Shown here piece by piece: positions 42,901-51,103 of a stretch of DNA of 64,000 nucleotides; the stretch's first letter is position 1; every line of letters begins with the position of its first letter. The DNA lies in assembly GCF_021554725.1 (NCBI RefSeq), contig NZ_JAIZDP010000005.1, positions 124,001 to 188,000 on the forward strand, given 5' to 3'. The translations under genes were made by a program, and so were the position numbers. Source of the stretch: Sinomonas notoginsengisoli. GTDB lineage: Bacteria; Actinomycetota; Actinomycetes; Actinomycetales; Micrococcaceae. The notes below the pieces were generated by a model, which was not told the DNA's origin, made no database searches, and saw nothing but the letters and a program-made list of their open reading frames with translations.

Positions 42901-43511
42901 CGACGACTGATGAGCTGGGCACGGGCGATGGCGTGGGGCGGTTCAACGACTTCACGGGGTCGAGTGGGTCCTCGATCTACTGGTCGCAGTCGACCGGGGC
43001 GCACGAGGTGCACGGGGGGATCCGCGCCACATGGATGTCGGCTGGCGGGGCGCTGGGCTTCATGGGCTATCCGACGACTGATGAGCTGGGCACGGGCGAT
43101 GGCGTGGGGCGGTTCAACGACTTTGCGGGCTCGAGCGGGTCGTCCATCTACTGGGCCCCCTCGTCAGGGGCGCACGAGGTGCACGGCGGCATCCGCGCCA
43201 AATGGCTGCAGCTGGGCGGTGCTCTCAGCTTCATGGGGTACCCCACCACGGACGAGCTGGGAACGGCCGACGGCGTGGGCCGCTACAACCACTTCACCGG
43301 CTCCAGCGGGTCGTCCATCTTCTGGTCACCGTCGACCGGTGCCCATGAGGTGCACGGTGGGATCCGCGAACAGTGGGCCGCAATGAACTGGGAGCGCGGC
43401 CAGCTGGGCTACCCGATCAGTGACGAGTACGCCGTCCCCGGCGGCCGGGAATCGGACTTCCAGGGGGGCAGGCTCATCTGGTACCCGTGGTCAGGAGTGG
43501 TGGTCGGCTAG
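39933..43511 (+). CDS. Secreted beta-propeller / choice-of-anchor-D / LGFP-repeat surface protein
   Basis: 1192 residues. A signal or anchor helix (about 30-50, 'PGSLLLAAVLALVALLVGQA') follows a basic N-terminus. Residues about 60-545 look like a PQQ-type beta-propeller ('VYAQPLVVGGTVIAATENNQ', 'VYGLDGTTGAVAWQRSLG', 'VYLLDRDHLGG', 'VYVGTRDGHVYGFG'). About 550-860 hold three ASH/choice-of-anchor-D beta-sandwiches ('SLDFGDVPVGASSTRSFQI', 'VTFTPTAAGQAG'). About 914-1192 are five LGFP repeats. LGFP modules are associated with cell-wall attachment. The ATG follows GGGGAGGGA (39916-39924). The ORF open upstream into bkdC is not coding. Ligand or substrate is unknown; it stands alone between two catabolic operons. 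Confidence 0.85.
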   Translation: MGRTAQGRAGKTSRRGTPGARGRSIRSSWRPGSLLLAAVLALVALLVGQAASGDVGTIAVGPMRTAWDNNEPALTPSSVGSSTFGKLFSTAVDGQVYAQPLVVGGTVIAATENNQVYGLDGTTGAVAWQRSLGPSWPASMVGCGDLVPNIGVTSTPVYDPATGSVLLMAKTNDGASPQLPHWYMHSLDVTTGAERAGFPVLIDGAPTNDPTRPFNAMTEMQRPALLLLGGVVYAAFGGHCDYSPYVGYVVGVSTSGRQTTMWATESGTSNAGGGIWQSGGGLASDGPGQILFTSGNGIAPPPGPGTTPPTTLAESVVRLNVGSDGNLTATDFFSPANNARLNTDDADLGSGSPLAIPDGYGTPAHPHLATQVGKAGQVYLLDRDHLGGMAQGAGGTDAVLDKAGPYNGVWGRQAFLGTSQGGYLYQVESSGYLRAFRVVPGSTGGVSLAAVGTSTGTFGFSSGSPVVTSTGTDGSSALVWVVYAANGSGSSAELRAYRAIPDATGALQQVFAAPIGTAAKFSSVATDGGHVYVGTRDGHVYGFGSPTHAAVGATGTDLGQAQVGAVGGGTVTVTAARPVTITAITSAAPFGISPAPALPVTLPAGGTLAVPVTFSPTVAGQANGNLSVTTSDGETDLLGVHAIGTKDGLGATPSAMTFTDVPTQSISRHTVNIVNTGTTVVTITGVAQPATSSLTVDPSTLPAVGQQIQPLASVPVSVSYSPTTTAAVSDSLVVTSNLGGVTVPITATAVSGASHLQLPASLDFGDVPVGASSTRSFQIKNTGNIPLTITKAKAPLGVFSTTTPLAEGLVLPAGQSVYQSVTFTPTAAGQAGTTGTYYLITSDDGQGALEVMLTGNGVDDPIAIKAQQVGGGNLWSALGVATSAEYTVGVGKCQDYQRGVICWSPATGAHEVHGGIYLQYADAGGAGGFLGFPTTDEQGTSDGVGRFNDFSGSSGSSIYWTPSTGAHEVHGGIRATWMSAGGALGFMGYPTTDELGTGDGVGRFNDFTGSSGSSIYWSQSTGAHEVHGGIRATWMSAGGALGFMGYPTTDELGTGDGVGRFNDFAGSSGSSIYWAPSSGAHEVHGGIRAKWLQLGGALSFMGYPTTDELGTADGVGRYNHFTGSSGSSIFWSPSTGAHEVHGGIREQWAAMNWERGQLGYPISDEYAVPGGRESDFQGGRLIWYPWSGVVVG
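42675..43508 (+). repeat. Five tandem LGFP repeats, 171-bp unit
   Basis: Units at 42675-42845, 42846-43016, 43017-43187, 43188-43358 and a shorter, diverged 43359-43508. Each full unit encodes 57 residues ending 'GAHEVHG' and containing 'GYPTTDELGT'. Units 2 and 3 are almost identical at DNA level (long exact runs at 42846-42960 and 43017-43131), so they arose by recent duplication or are kept alike by recombination. Confidence 0.92.
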
Positions 43512-43522
43512 CGTCCTCGGGC

Positions 43523-44140
43523 TCACGGGCCATCGGGAGCCTTCGCCACCGCGAGCGCGACGGAGGCCATTGCCGTAAGCAGGGCCCGTGCGGACGCCGC
43601 TGCGACCCGCCCCCCATGCCGGCGCACTGAGTGGGGCGTGGAGTTGATGAGGCCGAAGACCGCCTGTGCCCGCAGCCGCAGCTCGGCTGCGCTTTCTCCC
43701 GGGTGTAGCGTCCGCAGCGTGCCTACCCACACGTCCACGTAGGCGAGCTGGAGGGCGCGTACGCGCTCACGGTCCTCCTCTGCAAGCGAGGGGAGGTCTC
43801 GGTCCTGGACGCGGATCACGTCCGGTCGCCGCAGTGCGAAATCGACGTGGAAGTCCACGAGCGCACGGAGGCGGGCACCCTCGTCGTGCTCCGCTGCCGC
43901 CACCCGCTCGCCTCCGGCGAGGAGCTCCTCGCTGACCCCCACGAGGAGGGCCCCGAGCACGGCCTGCTTGCCGGCGAAGTGGCGGTAGATCGCTGGCCCG
44001 CTCACACCTGCCGCAGCGCCGAGGTCCTCGAGGGACACTCCTGCGAAGCCCTGGGCGGCGAAGAGGCCCGCGGCGGCGTCGAGGATGGCCTGCCGGCGCT
44101 CGGCCTTTGCTTTGACCCGGTGAGTGGATGGCTCGCCCAT
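43523..44140 (-). CDS. TetR-family repressor of the leucine-catabolism operon
   Basis: 205 residues. N-terminal TetR HTH: 'AERRQAILDAAAGLFAAQGF', then 'SLEDLGAAAGVSGPAIYRHF' with 'AGKQAVLGALL'. The C-terminal ligand domain begins near 75. Its place divergent from an acyl-CoA carboxylase/dehydrogenase operon matches the Rv2506/SACE_7040-type regulators, which probably respond to an acyl-CoA intermediate. The ATG at 44140 was chosen over the GTG at 44176 because GGGAGGGA precedes it. Two 18-base operators lie between it and the operon. Confidence 0.9.
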   Translation of the reverse strand: MGEPSTHRVKAKAERRQAILDAAAGLFAAQGFAGVSLEDLGAAAGVSGPAIYRHFAGKQAVLGALLVGVSEELLAGGERVAAAEHDEGARLRALVDFHVDFALRRPDVIRVQDRDLPSLAEEDRERVRALQLAYVDVWVGTLRTLHPGESAAELRLRAQAVFGLINSTPHSVRRHGGRVAAASARALLTAMASVALAVAKAPDGP

Positions 44141-44163
44141 GTCCCTCCCATGCTGGACATCAA

Positions 44164-44207
44164 AGTTAGTCCACATTAACTTAGATCTTAGTTAGCCACC
44201 ACTAACT
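44164..44207 (+). promoter_or_regulatory. Two 18-bp TetR operators
   Basis: AGTTAGTCCACATTAACT (44164-44181) and AGTTAGCCACCACTAACT (44190-44207), each an interrupted palindrome and starting 26 bases apart. They sit in the 100-base divergent region and would let one repressor control both directions. Confidence 0.7.
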
Positions 44208-44240
44208 GGAGTGGTGTCCTCTCAGCTCCCTGGAGGCCGG

Positions 44241-46442
44241 ATGGAGAACGTGGCCCTCTTCGCCAAGGTCCTCGTGGCCAATCGTGGCGAGATCGCCTGT
44301 CGGGTGATCCGGACGCTCCGCCGGCTCGGGATCGCCTCGGTGGCGGTCTACAGTGATGCCGACGCCGGCGCCCGCCATGTCCGCGAGGCCGATGAGGCGG
44401 TGCGCATCGGTCCCGCCCTGGCGGCGCAGAGCTACTTGAGCATCCCGGCCATTGTGGAGGCGTGCTGCGCCACCGGTGCCGAGGCCGTCCACCCCGGCTA
44501 CGGGTTCCTGAGCGAGAACCAGGCCTTCGGCCGGGCGCTGGCAGCGGCGGGCATCGTTTTCGTGGGGCCCGGGGTCGAGGCGCTGACCGTGATGGGGGAC
44601 AAGATCCGGGCCAAGAACCATGTCGCCCGGTACGGGGTGCCTGTGATCCCGGGGGTGTCCGAGCCGGGGCTGACGGACGAGGAGCTGGCCGCGAGGGCCG
44701 ATGGCGTGGGGTACCCGCTGCTGATCAAGCCCTCCGCCGGGGGCGGCGGGAAGGGCATGCACGCGGTGGAGTCCGCCGCGGGCCTGCCCACGGCCTTGGC
44801 CACTGCCCGCCGCGTTGCCACTGCCGCGTTCGGGGATGACACGCTCCTGCTTGAGCGGCTCATCCGGTCCCCGCGCCACATCGAGGTCCAGGTCCTGGCC
44901 GACATGCACGGGAACACCATTCACCTGGGCGAGCGCGAGTGCTCTCTGCAGCGCCGGCACCAGAAGGTCATCGAGGAGGCCCCCTCGCCCCTGCTGGACG
45001 CGCAGACCCGGGCCCGGATCGGGGCGGCCGCCTGCGAGGCGGCCCGCTCGGTCGGGTACGTGGGTGCCGGCACGGTGGAGTTCCTCGTCTCGGACGAGGC
45101 GCCCCAGGAGTTCTTCTTCATGGAGATGAACACCCGCCTGCAGGTGGAGCACCCGGTCACGGAGATGGTCACCGGGGTCGACCTGGTCGAGCAGCAGCTG
45201 CGCATCGCGGCAGGGGAGCCCCTGCGACTGGCCCAGGAGGATATCCGCCTGGAGGGCCACGCGGTCGAGGCCCGCGTCTACGCCGAGGTCCCCGGCCGGG
45301 GCTTCCTCCCGGCCACCGGCCGGATCGAGCTCCTGCACGAGCCGGGCTCGCTGGAGGCCGCGCATGACGGCGGTGTGAGGGTTCGCGTCGACAGCTCCCT
45401 CGAAGCCGGCCTCACCATCGGATCCGACTACGACCCCATGCTGTCCAAATGCATCGCATGGGGCCGCGACCGGGCCGAGGCCCTCGGGGCCCTCGACGCC
45501 GCGCTCGCCGAGTACACCGTCCTGGGTGTCGCCACCAACATCGAGTACCTCCGCCTCCTCCTCGCGGATCCGGACGTCCAGGCCGGCCACCTCGACACCA
45601 CCCTCATCGAGCGCCGGCTCGGCGGGCTCGAGTTCCGGGAGCCGGGCGAGGGCGAGTACGTCGCCGCCGCACTGCTCGCCCTCGACGGGCGCCACGCTGG
45701 GACGCACGACGGCGCGCACCAGCCGCGAGCGGCCGGCGCACCTGCGCCGGGACCATGGGGCCTAGATTCGTGGCGCCTCGGATCGCCCGCCGCACTCCGG
45801 GTGACGCTCGGAACACCGGACGGCGGAGTCGCGACCGTGCACGTGGCGGCGGCCGCCGGTGCCGTGGCGCGTGAGATCGCGGCGAGCGGACCGCCCGAAC
45901 CGTGGGCCGCCGTCGTGCGGGTGGAGACGGGCTCAGGCGAGGGTGCGGTCCGCGGACCCGAGCGGAAGGCGAGCCTGCGGCGGGAGGGCGCGGACGCCGT
46001 CGTGCTCGATCTCGCCGCAGGCGATGGCAGTGCCGAGCAGCGCCGCTTCGCGTGGGTGCTCAGCACGGACGGCGTGGGGGAGGGGACCGTGTTCCTCGGC
46101 GACGGCGGATGGTCCGTCCCACTGCCGGTCCTGGACCGAGCGGAGAGGCTCAAGCGGGTCCGGGCCACCATGCACCGGCACGACGGTGAAGCGGACCCCG
46201 ATGTCCGCACACCCATGCCGGGGACGGTGGTCTCGGTGGCCGTTGAGCAGGGCCAGAGCGTCGAGGCCGGCCAGCCGCTAGTCTCGGTCGAGGCGATGAA
46301 GATGGAACACCAGCTCGTCGCGGCCCTGCCGGGCACGGTGCAGCTCCACGTCGCCGCGGGCGCTCTGGTCAAGGCGGACCAGGTCGTCGCCACCGTCAAC
46401 CCCCACGAAGCCCCACTGCACGAAGCCACCACAGAGGACTGA
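44241..46442 (+). CDS. accA1: Acyl-CoA carboxylase alpha subunit (biotin carboxylase + BCCP)
   Basis: 733 residues. Biotin-carboxylase N-terminus ('[20 protein letters not shown]'), ATP-grasp domain with '[11 protein letters not shown]' near 168 and '[19 protein letters not shown]' near 295, C-terminal BC domain, a linker BT region and a biotinyl domain with K687 in '[10 protein letters not shown]'. By analogy to Mycobacterium accA1 it would carboxylate 3-methylcrotonyl-CoA together with a separate carboxyltransferase beta subunit. No such beta gene is present here. ATG at 44241 with TGGAGG 4-9 bases upstream, preferred over the GTG at 44211. Confidence 0.9.
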   Translation: MENVALFAKVLVANRGEIACRVIRTLRRLGIASVAVYSDADAGARHVREADEAVRIGPALAAQSYLSIPAIVEACCATGAEAVHPGYGFLSENQAFGRALAAAGIVFVGPGVEALTVMGDKIRAKNHVARYGVPVIPGVSEPGLTDEELAARADGVGYPLLIKPSAGGGGKGMHAVESAAGLPTALATARRVATAAFGDDTLLLERLIRSPRHIEVQVLADMHGNTIHLGERECSLQRRHQKVIEEAPSPLLDAQTRARIGAAACEAARSVGYVGAGTVEFLVSDEAPQEFFFMEMNTRLQVEHPVTEMVTGVDLVEQQLRIAAGEPLRLAQEDIRLEGHAVEARVYAEVPGRGFLPATGRIELLHEPGSLEAAHDGGVRVRVDSSLEAGLTIGSDYDPMLSKCIAWGRDRAEALGALDAALAEYTVLGVATNIEYLRLLLADPDVQAGHLDTTLIERRLGGLEFREPGEGEYVAAALLALDGRHAGTHDGAHQPRAAGAPAPGPWGLDSWRLGSPAALRVTLGTPDGGVATVHVAAAAGAVAREIAASGPPEPWAAVVRVETGSGEGAVRGPERKASLRREGADAVVLDLAAGDGSAEQRRFAWVLSTDGVGEGTVFLGDGGWSVPLPVLDRAERLKRVRATMHRHDGEADPDVRTPMPGTVVSVAVEQGQSVEAGQPLVSVEAMKMEHQLVAALPGTVQLHVAAGALVKADQVVATVNPHEAPLHEATTED

Positions 46443-46445
46443 ACC

Positions 46446-47618
46446 ATGGACTTCCAGCTCGCCGACGAGTACCAGGAGCTCTCCGACACCGTCCGAGAGT
46501 TCGCCGACGAGGTTGTGGCGCCCGTGTCCGGGAAGCACGACGAGGAGCACAGCTTCCCGTATGAGGTGATCGCCCAGATGGGCGAGATGGGCCTGTTCGG
46601 CCTCCCCTTCCCGGAAGAGTACGGCGGCATGGGCGGTGACTACTTTGCACTTTCCTTGGCCCTCGAGCAGCTCGGGCGCGTGGACCAGTCTGTCGCGATC
46701 ACCCTCGAGGCAGGCGTCTCGCTCGGTGCGATGCCGATCCACCGCTTCGGGACCCAGCAGCAGAAGGAGGATCTCCTTCCGGACCTCGCCGCCGGCCGTG
46801 CGCTGGCCGGGTTCGGTCTCACGGAACCCGGGGCGGGCTCCGACGCCGGCGGCACCAAGACCGCCGCCCGTCTCGAGGAGACCACCCAGGGGCGCGAGTG
46901 GGTCATCAACGGCTCCAAGGAATTCATCACGAACTCGGGGACGGACATCACGAAGTTCGTGACGGTGACCGCAGTGACCGGCATCGAGAACCGCGGTGAC
47001 GGAAGCCAGCGCAAGGAGATCTCCACGATCATCGTCCCGTCCGGCACGGTCGGATTCCGCGCAGAGAAGGCCTACAACAAGGTCGGCTGGAATGCCTCGG
47101 ACACCCACCCCCTCTCGTTCAAGGACGCCCGCGTCCCCGAGGAGAACCTGCTCGGGGTCCGCGGGCGCGGCTACGCGAACTTCCTCTCCATCCTCGACGA
47201 GGGCCGCATCGCCATCGCTGCCCTCGCGACCGGCGCAGCCCAGGGCTGCGTGGACGAATCGGTTAGGTACGCCAAGGAGCGCACCGCCTTCGGGGTAAAC
47301 ATCGGCAAGTACCAGGGCATCCAGTTCAAGATCGCCCGCATGCAGGCCCGCGCCCACACGGCACGTCTGGCCTACTACGACGCCGCGGCCCGCATGCTCG
47401 CGGGCAAGCCGTTCAAGACCCAGGCAGCGATCGCCAAGATGGTGGCGGGGGAAGCGGCGATGGACAATGCCCGCGACGCCACCCAGGTGTTCGGCGGCTA
47501 CGGGTTCATCAACGAATCCACCGTGGCCCGGCACTACCGGGATTCGAAGATCCTCGAGATCGGCGAGGGCACCACCGAGGTGCAGCTCATGCTGATCGCA
47601 CGCGAGCTTGGGCTGTAG
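46446..47618 (+). CDS. fadE19: Acyl-CoA dehydrogenase, isovaleryl-CoA-type candidate
   Basis: 390 residues with the complete ACAD fold: 'GFGLTEPGAGSDAGGTKTAA' near 121-140, 'WVINGSKEFITNSGTDITKF' near 152-171, and 'ILEIGEGTTEVQLMLIAREL' near the C-terminus, where the Glu-rich loop faces FAD. The position after the carboxylase alpha subunit and the similarity to mycobacterial FadE19 suggest oxidation of isovaleryl-CoA or a related short branched acyl-CoA. It starts 3 bases after accA1 stops. Confidence 0.88.
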   Translation: MDFQLADEYQELSDTVREFADEVVAPVSGKHDEEHSFPYEVIAQMGEMGLFGLPFPEEYGGMGGDYFALSLALEQLGRVDQSVAITLEAGVSLGAMPIHRFGTQQQKEDLLPDLAAGRALAGFGLTEPGAGSDAGGTKTAARLEETTQGREWVINGSKEFITNSGTDITKFVTVTAVTGIENRGDGSQRKEISTIIVPSGTVGFRAEKAYNKVGWNASDTHPLSFKDARVPEENLLGVRGRGYANFLSILDEGRIAIAALATGAAQGCVDESVRYAKERTAFGVNIGKYQGIQFKIARMQARAHTARLAYYDAAARMLAGKPFKTQAAIAKMVAGEAAMDNARDATQVFGGYGFINESTVARHYRDSKILEIGEGTTEVQLMLIARELGL

Positions 47619-47668
47619 CGTAGGTCACAGCGACTGCTGCATACGGGACATCGAGGTCAGGAGGCACA

Positions 47669-48445
47669 GTGATCGACAAAGTAGTGGCGAGCGCCGAGGA
47701 GGCGGTCGCGGACATCGGGGAGGGCGCGTCCCTCGCCGTCGGCGGCTTCGGGCTGTGCGGGATCCCCGTGGCCCTCATCGACGCCCTGCACCAACAGGGC
47801 ACCGGCGGCCTGACCACCATCAGCAACAACTGCGGCGTGGACGACTGGGGCCTGGGCGTCCTGCTCTCCGACGGACGAATAGCGCGGACCATCAGCTCCT
47901 ATGTAGGGGAAAACAAGGAGTTCGCGCGGCAGTTCCTGGCGGGCGAGCTCGAGGTGGTCCTCACCCCGCAGGGCACGCTCGCGGAGAAGCTGCGGGCCGG
48001 CGGCGCCGGCATCCCCGCCTTCTACACGACGGCGGGGGTGGGCACGCTCGTAGCCGAGGGCGGGCTGCCGCAGATGTACGACGCCGAGGGGAACGTCACG
48101 CTCGCGTCCTCGCCGAAGGAGGTGCGCACCTTCAACGGCGCCCAGTACGTGCTCGAGGAATCGCTCACGCCGGACTTCGCGCTCGTCCACGCGCAGACGG
48201 CCGACCGCCATGGCAACCTCGTGTTCCACGCGACCGCGATGAATTTCAACCCGCTGTGTGCCATGGCGGGGAGGATCACCATCGCCGAGGTCGAGGAGCT
48301 CGTGGAGCCGGGCGAGCTCGATCCCGAGCACATTGACCTGCCGGGCATCTTCGTGCAGCGCGTGGTGCACGTGCCGGCCGGAAGCCCGCACAGCGAGAAG
48401 CGGATCGAGAAGAGGACAGTGTCGGCTTCGGAAGGGGTTGCATAA
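47669..48445 (+). CDS. scoA: 3-oxoacid CoA-transferase, subunit A
   Basis: 258 residues, family I CoA-transferase. '[17 protein letters not shown]' near 24-40, '[17 protein letters not shown]' near 50-66 and '[20 protein letters not shown]' near 132-151 are SCOT/ScoA motifs. With subunit B it exchanges CoA between succinyl-CoA and acetoacetate, the final product of leucine breakdown. GTG start, AGGAGG 5-10 bases upstream. The stop overlaps the scoB start by one base. Confidence 0.93.
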   Translation: MIDKVVASAEEAVADIGEGASLAVGGFGLCGIPVALIDALHQQGTGGLTTISNNCGVDDWGLGVLLSDGRIARTISSYVGENKEFARQFLAGELEVVLTPQGTLAEKLRAGGAGIPAFYTTAGVGTLVAEGGLPQMYDAEGNVTLASSPKEVRTFNGAQYVLEESLTPDFALVHAQTADRHGNLVFHATAMNFNPLCAMAGRITIAEVEELVEPGELDPEHIDLPGIFVQRVVHVPAGSPHSEKRIEKRTVSASEGVA

Positions 48446-49146
48446 TGCCGTGGACCCGCAATGAGCTCGCCGCCCGAGTGGCCCAGGAGCTCGAGAACGG
48501 CCAGTACGTCAATCTGGGCATCGGGATGCCCACGCTCATCCCGAACTACATCCCCGACGGAGTCGAGGTGGTGCTGCACTCCGAGAACGGGATCCTTGGC
48601 ACCGGTCGGTACCCGCGCGAGGACGAGGTGGACCCGGACCTCATCAACGCCGGCAAGGAGACCGTGACGGTCAACAAGGGCGCCGCGTACTTCGACTCCG
48701 CCACCTCCTTCGGAATGGTCCGCGGCGGCCACGTGGACGTCGCGGTCCTCGGGGCCATGCAGGTCTCCGTCGACGGGGACCTCGCCAACTGGATGATCCC
48801 CGGCAAGATGGTCAAGGGCATGGGCGGGGCGATGGACCTGGTGTTCGGCGCCAAGCGCCTCATCGTGATGATGGAGCACACCGACCGGAACGGGAACCCC
48901 AAGATCCTGCCCGAGTGCACGCTGCCCCTCACGGGTAGCGGCTGCGTGGACCGCATCATCACCGATCTGGGGGTGATCGACGTGGTCCGAGAGGGGGACG
49001 CTGGACTGGTGGGTGCCGGCATGCAGCCGAGCGCCGGGGCGGCCGTGCTCGTCCTGCGGGAGCTTGCCCCGGGGGTGACCGAGGAGCAGGTGGTCGCCGC
49101 CACTGCCGCGGAGCTCGAAGTGGAGATCCATGACAACGAGCCCTGA
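48445..49146 (+). CDS. scoB: 3-oxoacid CoA-transferase, subunit B
   Basis: 233 residues. '[20 protein letters not shown]' near 19-38 and the catalytic-glutamate loop '[11 protein letters not shown]' near 45 are characteristic. It contains the glutamate that forms the covalent CoA thioester. The start codon overlaps the scoA stop (TAATG), and its end overlaps the next gene by 17 bases, so the whole operon is tightly packed. Confidence 0.94.
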   Translation: MPWTRNELAARVAQELENGQYVNLGIGMPTLIPNYIPDGVEVVLHSENGILGTGRYPREDEVDPDLINAGKETVTVNKGAAYFDSATSFGMVRGGHVDVAVLGAMQVSVDGDLANWMIPGKMVKGMGGAMDLVFGAKRLIVMMEHTDRNGNPKILPECTLPLTGSGCVDRIITDLGVIDVVREGDAGLVGAGMQPSAGAAVLVLRELAPGVTEEQVVAATAAELEVEIHDNEP

Positions 49147-49666
49147 GCCGAGCCAGCCCCAGCCTCAGGCAGGCGACGACGCGGGGGAGCCGCGCGTCGT
49201 CGTCCAACGCGGCCTGTACTTCGATGAGCTCGAGGAGGGCGTGGTCTACGCGGCCCGCCCGGGCCGGACGCTCACGGAGGCGGACAACGTCCTGTTCACG
49301 ACCCTGACCATGAACACCCAAGCGCTCCACCTCGACGCCGCCTGGAGCGCTGGTCAGCCTTTCGGGCAGCGGCTCATGAACTCCATGTTCACCCTCTCGA
49401 CGATGGTGGGCCAGTCCGTTAACCAGCTGACACAGGGCACGATCGTGGCTCAACTCGGCCTCACGGATGTCGCGTTCCCGCACCCGCTTTTTCATGGCGA
49501 TACGCTCTACACCGAGACAACCGTCGTGGAGAAGCGCCTCTCGGCCTCACGCCCTGGCCAGGGGATTGTGACGTTCGAGCACACTGGGCGCAACCAGGAT
49601 GGAACCGTCGTGGCGCGGGCCCGCCGCTCGTGCCTCATCTGGACCAAGGAAGCGCACACCCAGTGA
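49130..49666 (+). CDS. MaoC-family hydratase, probable 3-methylglutaconyl-CoA hydratase
   Basis: 178 residues. Hot-dog fold: '[20 protein letters not shown]', '[20 protein letters not shown]' with the catalytic Asp/His region, and '[20 protein letters not shown]'. In mycobacteria the counterpart, Rv2499c, lies in the same operon between the dehydrogenase and CitE. It would hydrate the carboxylase product in leucine catabolism; this function is inference from context. ATG start with 17-base overlap into scoB. Confidence 0.82.
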   Translation: MTTSPEPSQPQPQAGDDAGEPRVVVQRGLYFDELEEGVVYAARPGRTLTEADNVLFTTLTMNTQALHLDAAWSAGQPFGQRLMNSMFTLSTMVGQSVNQLTQGTIVAQLGLTDVAFPHPLFHGDTLYTETTVVEKRLSASRPGQGIVTFEHTGRNQDGTVVARARRSCLIWTKEAHTQ

Positions 49667-50514
49667 CTGAGTTCGCCCTGCCTGGCTTCGCAGTGTCCGA
49701 GTTCGCGATGGGCCCCGCGATCCTGTTCTGCCCCGCAGACCGGCCGGAGCGCTTCGAGAAGGCGGCTGCGCGCGCCGACGCCGTGATCCTCGACCTCGAG
49801 GATGCGGTCGCCCCAGAGGCCAAGGCAGACGCGCGCCGGAACCTCGCGGACGTCCCGCTCGATCCCGTGCGGACGATCGTGAGGGTCAACTCCGCGGACT
49901 CGGCGCACTTCGAGGCGGACCTCGATGCCCTCGAAGCCACGGCCTACCGTACGGTCATGCTCGCCAAGGCCGAGTCTGCCGGGCAGCTCGCCCTCCTGCG
50001 CGCCTACCGAGTGATCGCACTGTGCGAGACCGCTGCCGGGGTGCTCGCGGCGCCACAGATCGCCGCAGAGCCGAACGCTGTCGCGCTCATGTGGGGCGCC
50101 GAGGACCTCGTCGCGTCTCTCGGCGGCACGTCGAGCCGGGGGGAGGACGGCGCGTACCGGGCCGTTGCCCTCCACGCCCGTTCATCGGTGCTCCTCTCCG
50201 CTGGCGCGCACGGCAAGGCAGCGATCGACGCGGTCTACACCGACATCCCGGACCTGGACGGGCTCGCCGCCGAGGCCACCGACGCCGTCGCCTCCGGCTT
50301 CGCCGCGAAGGCGTGCATCCACCCCAACCAGGTTGCCGCCGTCCGTGCGGCCTATGCGCCCACGGCGGAGGCGGTCGAGGCCGCTCAGGCGCTCCTCGCG
50401 GCTGCCGAGGCGGCGGGGACAGGCGTCTTCCAGTATCAGGGGAAGATGATCGACGGGCCCATCCTGCGCCATGCCCAGACGGTGGTGGGGCGCAGCCGGC
50501 ACCGCGCCGACTGA
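49663..50514 (+). CDS. citE: CitE-like lyase (HpcH/HpaI family), HMG-CoA lyase-like by context
   Basis: 283 residues, TIM-barrel CitE family: 'ILFCPADRPERFEKAAARAD' (residues 19-38), the metal region 'AVILDLEDAVAPEAK', and 'MWGAEDLVASLGGTSS' near 140-155. The mycobacterial counterpart Rv2498c is a (3R)-hydroxyacyl-CoA lyase for leucine breakdown that replaces the classical HMG-CoA lyase. No classical HMG-CoA lyase occurs in this operon, which supports the same job. The GTG start overlaps the MaoC stop (GTGA); an in-frame codon upstream is less likely. Confidence 0.85.
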   Translation: MTEFALPGFAVSEFAMGPAILFCPADRPERFEKAAARADAVILDLEDAVAPEAKADARRNLADVPLDPVRTIVRVNSADSAHFEADLDALEATAYRTVMLAKAESAGQLALLRAYRVIALCETAAGVLAAPQIAAEPNAVALMWGAEDLVASLGGTSSRGEDGAYRAVALHARSSVLLSAGAHGKAAIDAVYTDIPDLDGLAAEATDAVASGFAAKACIHPNQVAAVRAAYAPTAEAVEAAQALLAAAEAAGTGVFQYQGKMIDGPILRHAQTVVGRSRHRAD

Positions 50515-50515
50515 G

Positions 50516-51001
50516 TCACCCGGCGCCGGTGGGGGATGAGCTCTCACTCACCGGCCAGTACAGCTCCGTGCGCCACGTGGCGGAATCGGGCTCTGCGCTG
50601 GGATCGCTGAGGTAGACCTCCCACATGCTGGCACCCGGGGTGAGCTGCTGCTCCTCCATCCAGCTCGTCACCGTGCGGTAGGTGTCCGGCAGGGCGTCGT
50701 AGGGCCCTACGTGCGTCGTGTGGACCGTCCGGCCGCCCGGGAGGACGCTCGCGTTGACGTCTTCTGTGCCTGCGAATGCTCCGGAGACCGGGAAGCCCGC
50801 CTCGACATCGATGCTCTCGGCGGGCATGCCGTGGTACATGGCGAAGGGCGGACCTGTCACGCGGCTGCCGTGTTCCTGAACGGCGGCCACCACCTTGCCG
50901 AAGACGCCGTCGAAGAAGCCCCGCAGCTCGTCCATCGTCACGGTGGCGCGCACCACGGCGGTCGGCTGCTCATCGAGTTCGATCGTGCTGATCTCAGTCA
51001 T
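50516..51001 (-). CDS. GyrI-like effector-binding-domain protein
   Basis: 161 residues. A stand-alone GyrI/AraC-type effector-binding fold: 'TAVVRATVTMDELRGFFDGV', 'GPPFAMYHGMP', 'GYDALPDTYRTVTSWMEEQQ'-like pattern and a final 'WEVYLSDP'. This is the small-molecule-binding half of MerR/AraC regulators without the DNA-binding part, as in SbmC/GyrI-like proteins. It converges with citE at a one-base gap and is divergent from the TauE-like exporter. Confidence 0.85.
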   Translation of the reverse strand: MTEISTIELDEQPTAVVRATVTMDELRGFFDGVFGKVVAAVQEHGSRVTGPPFAMYHGMPAESIDVEAGFPVSGAFAGTEDVNASVLPGGRTVHTTHVGPYDALPDTYRTVTSWMEEQQLTPGASMWEVYLSDPSAEPDSATWRTELYWPVSESSSPTGAG

Positions 51002-51007
51002 GCTTCC

Positions 51008-51013
51008 ATGCTG
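51008..51013 (-). promoter_or_regulatory. Weak leaderless-type -10 of the GyrI-like gene
   Basis: CAGCAT on the minus strand, 6 bases before the ATG at 51001. It matches the spacing rule but poorly the consensus. Confidence 0.25.
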
Positions 51014-51091
51014 GCGCATTGCGGGCGCCGGTGCGAGTCCTGCAGCCCCGGTTTCACGCAACTTCCGGCAGCGTCGCTCCCGCGGCTCCCC

Positions 51092-51097
51092 TAGGAT
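51092..51097 (+). promoter_or_regulatory. Leaderless-type -10 of the TauE/SafE gene
   Basis: TAGGAT ends 6 bases before the ATG at 51104. Confidence 0.5.
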
Positions 51098-51103
51098 CGT
51101 AGG

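Noticed and set aside
42675-43508. Tandem repeats as a CRISPR-like array
   Set aside because: The units are in-frame protein repeats of 171 bp with no unique spacers.
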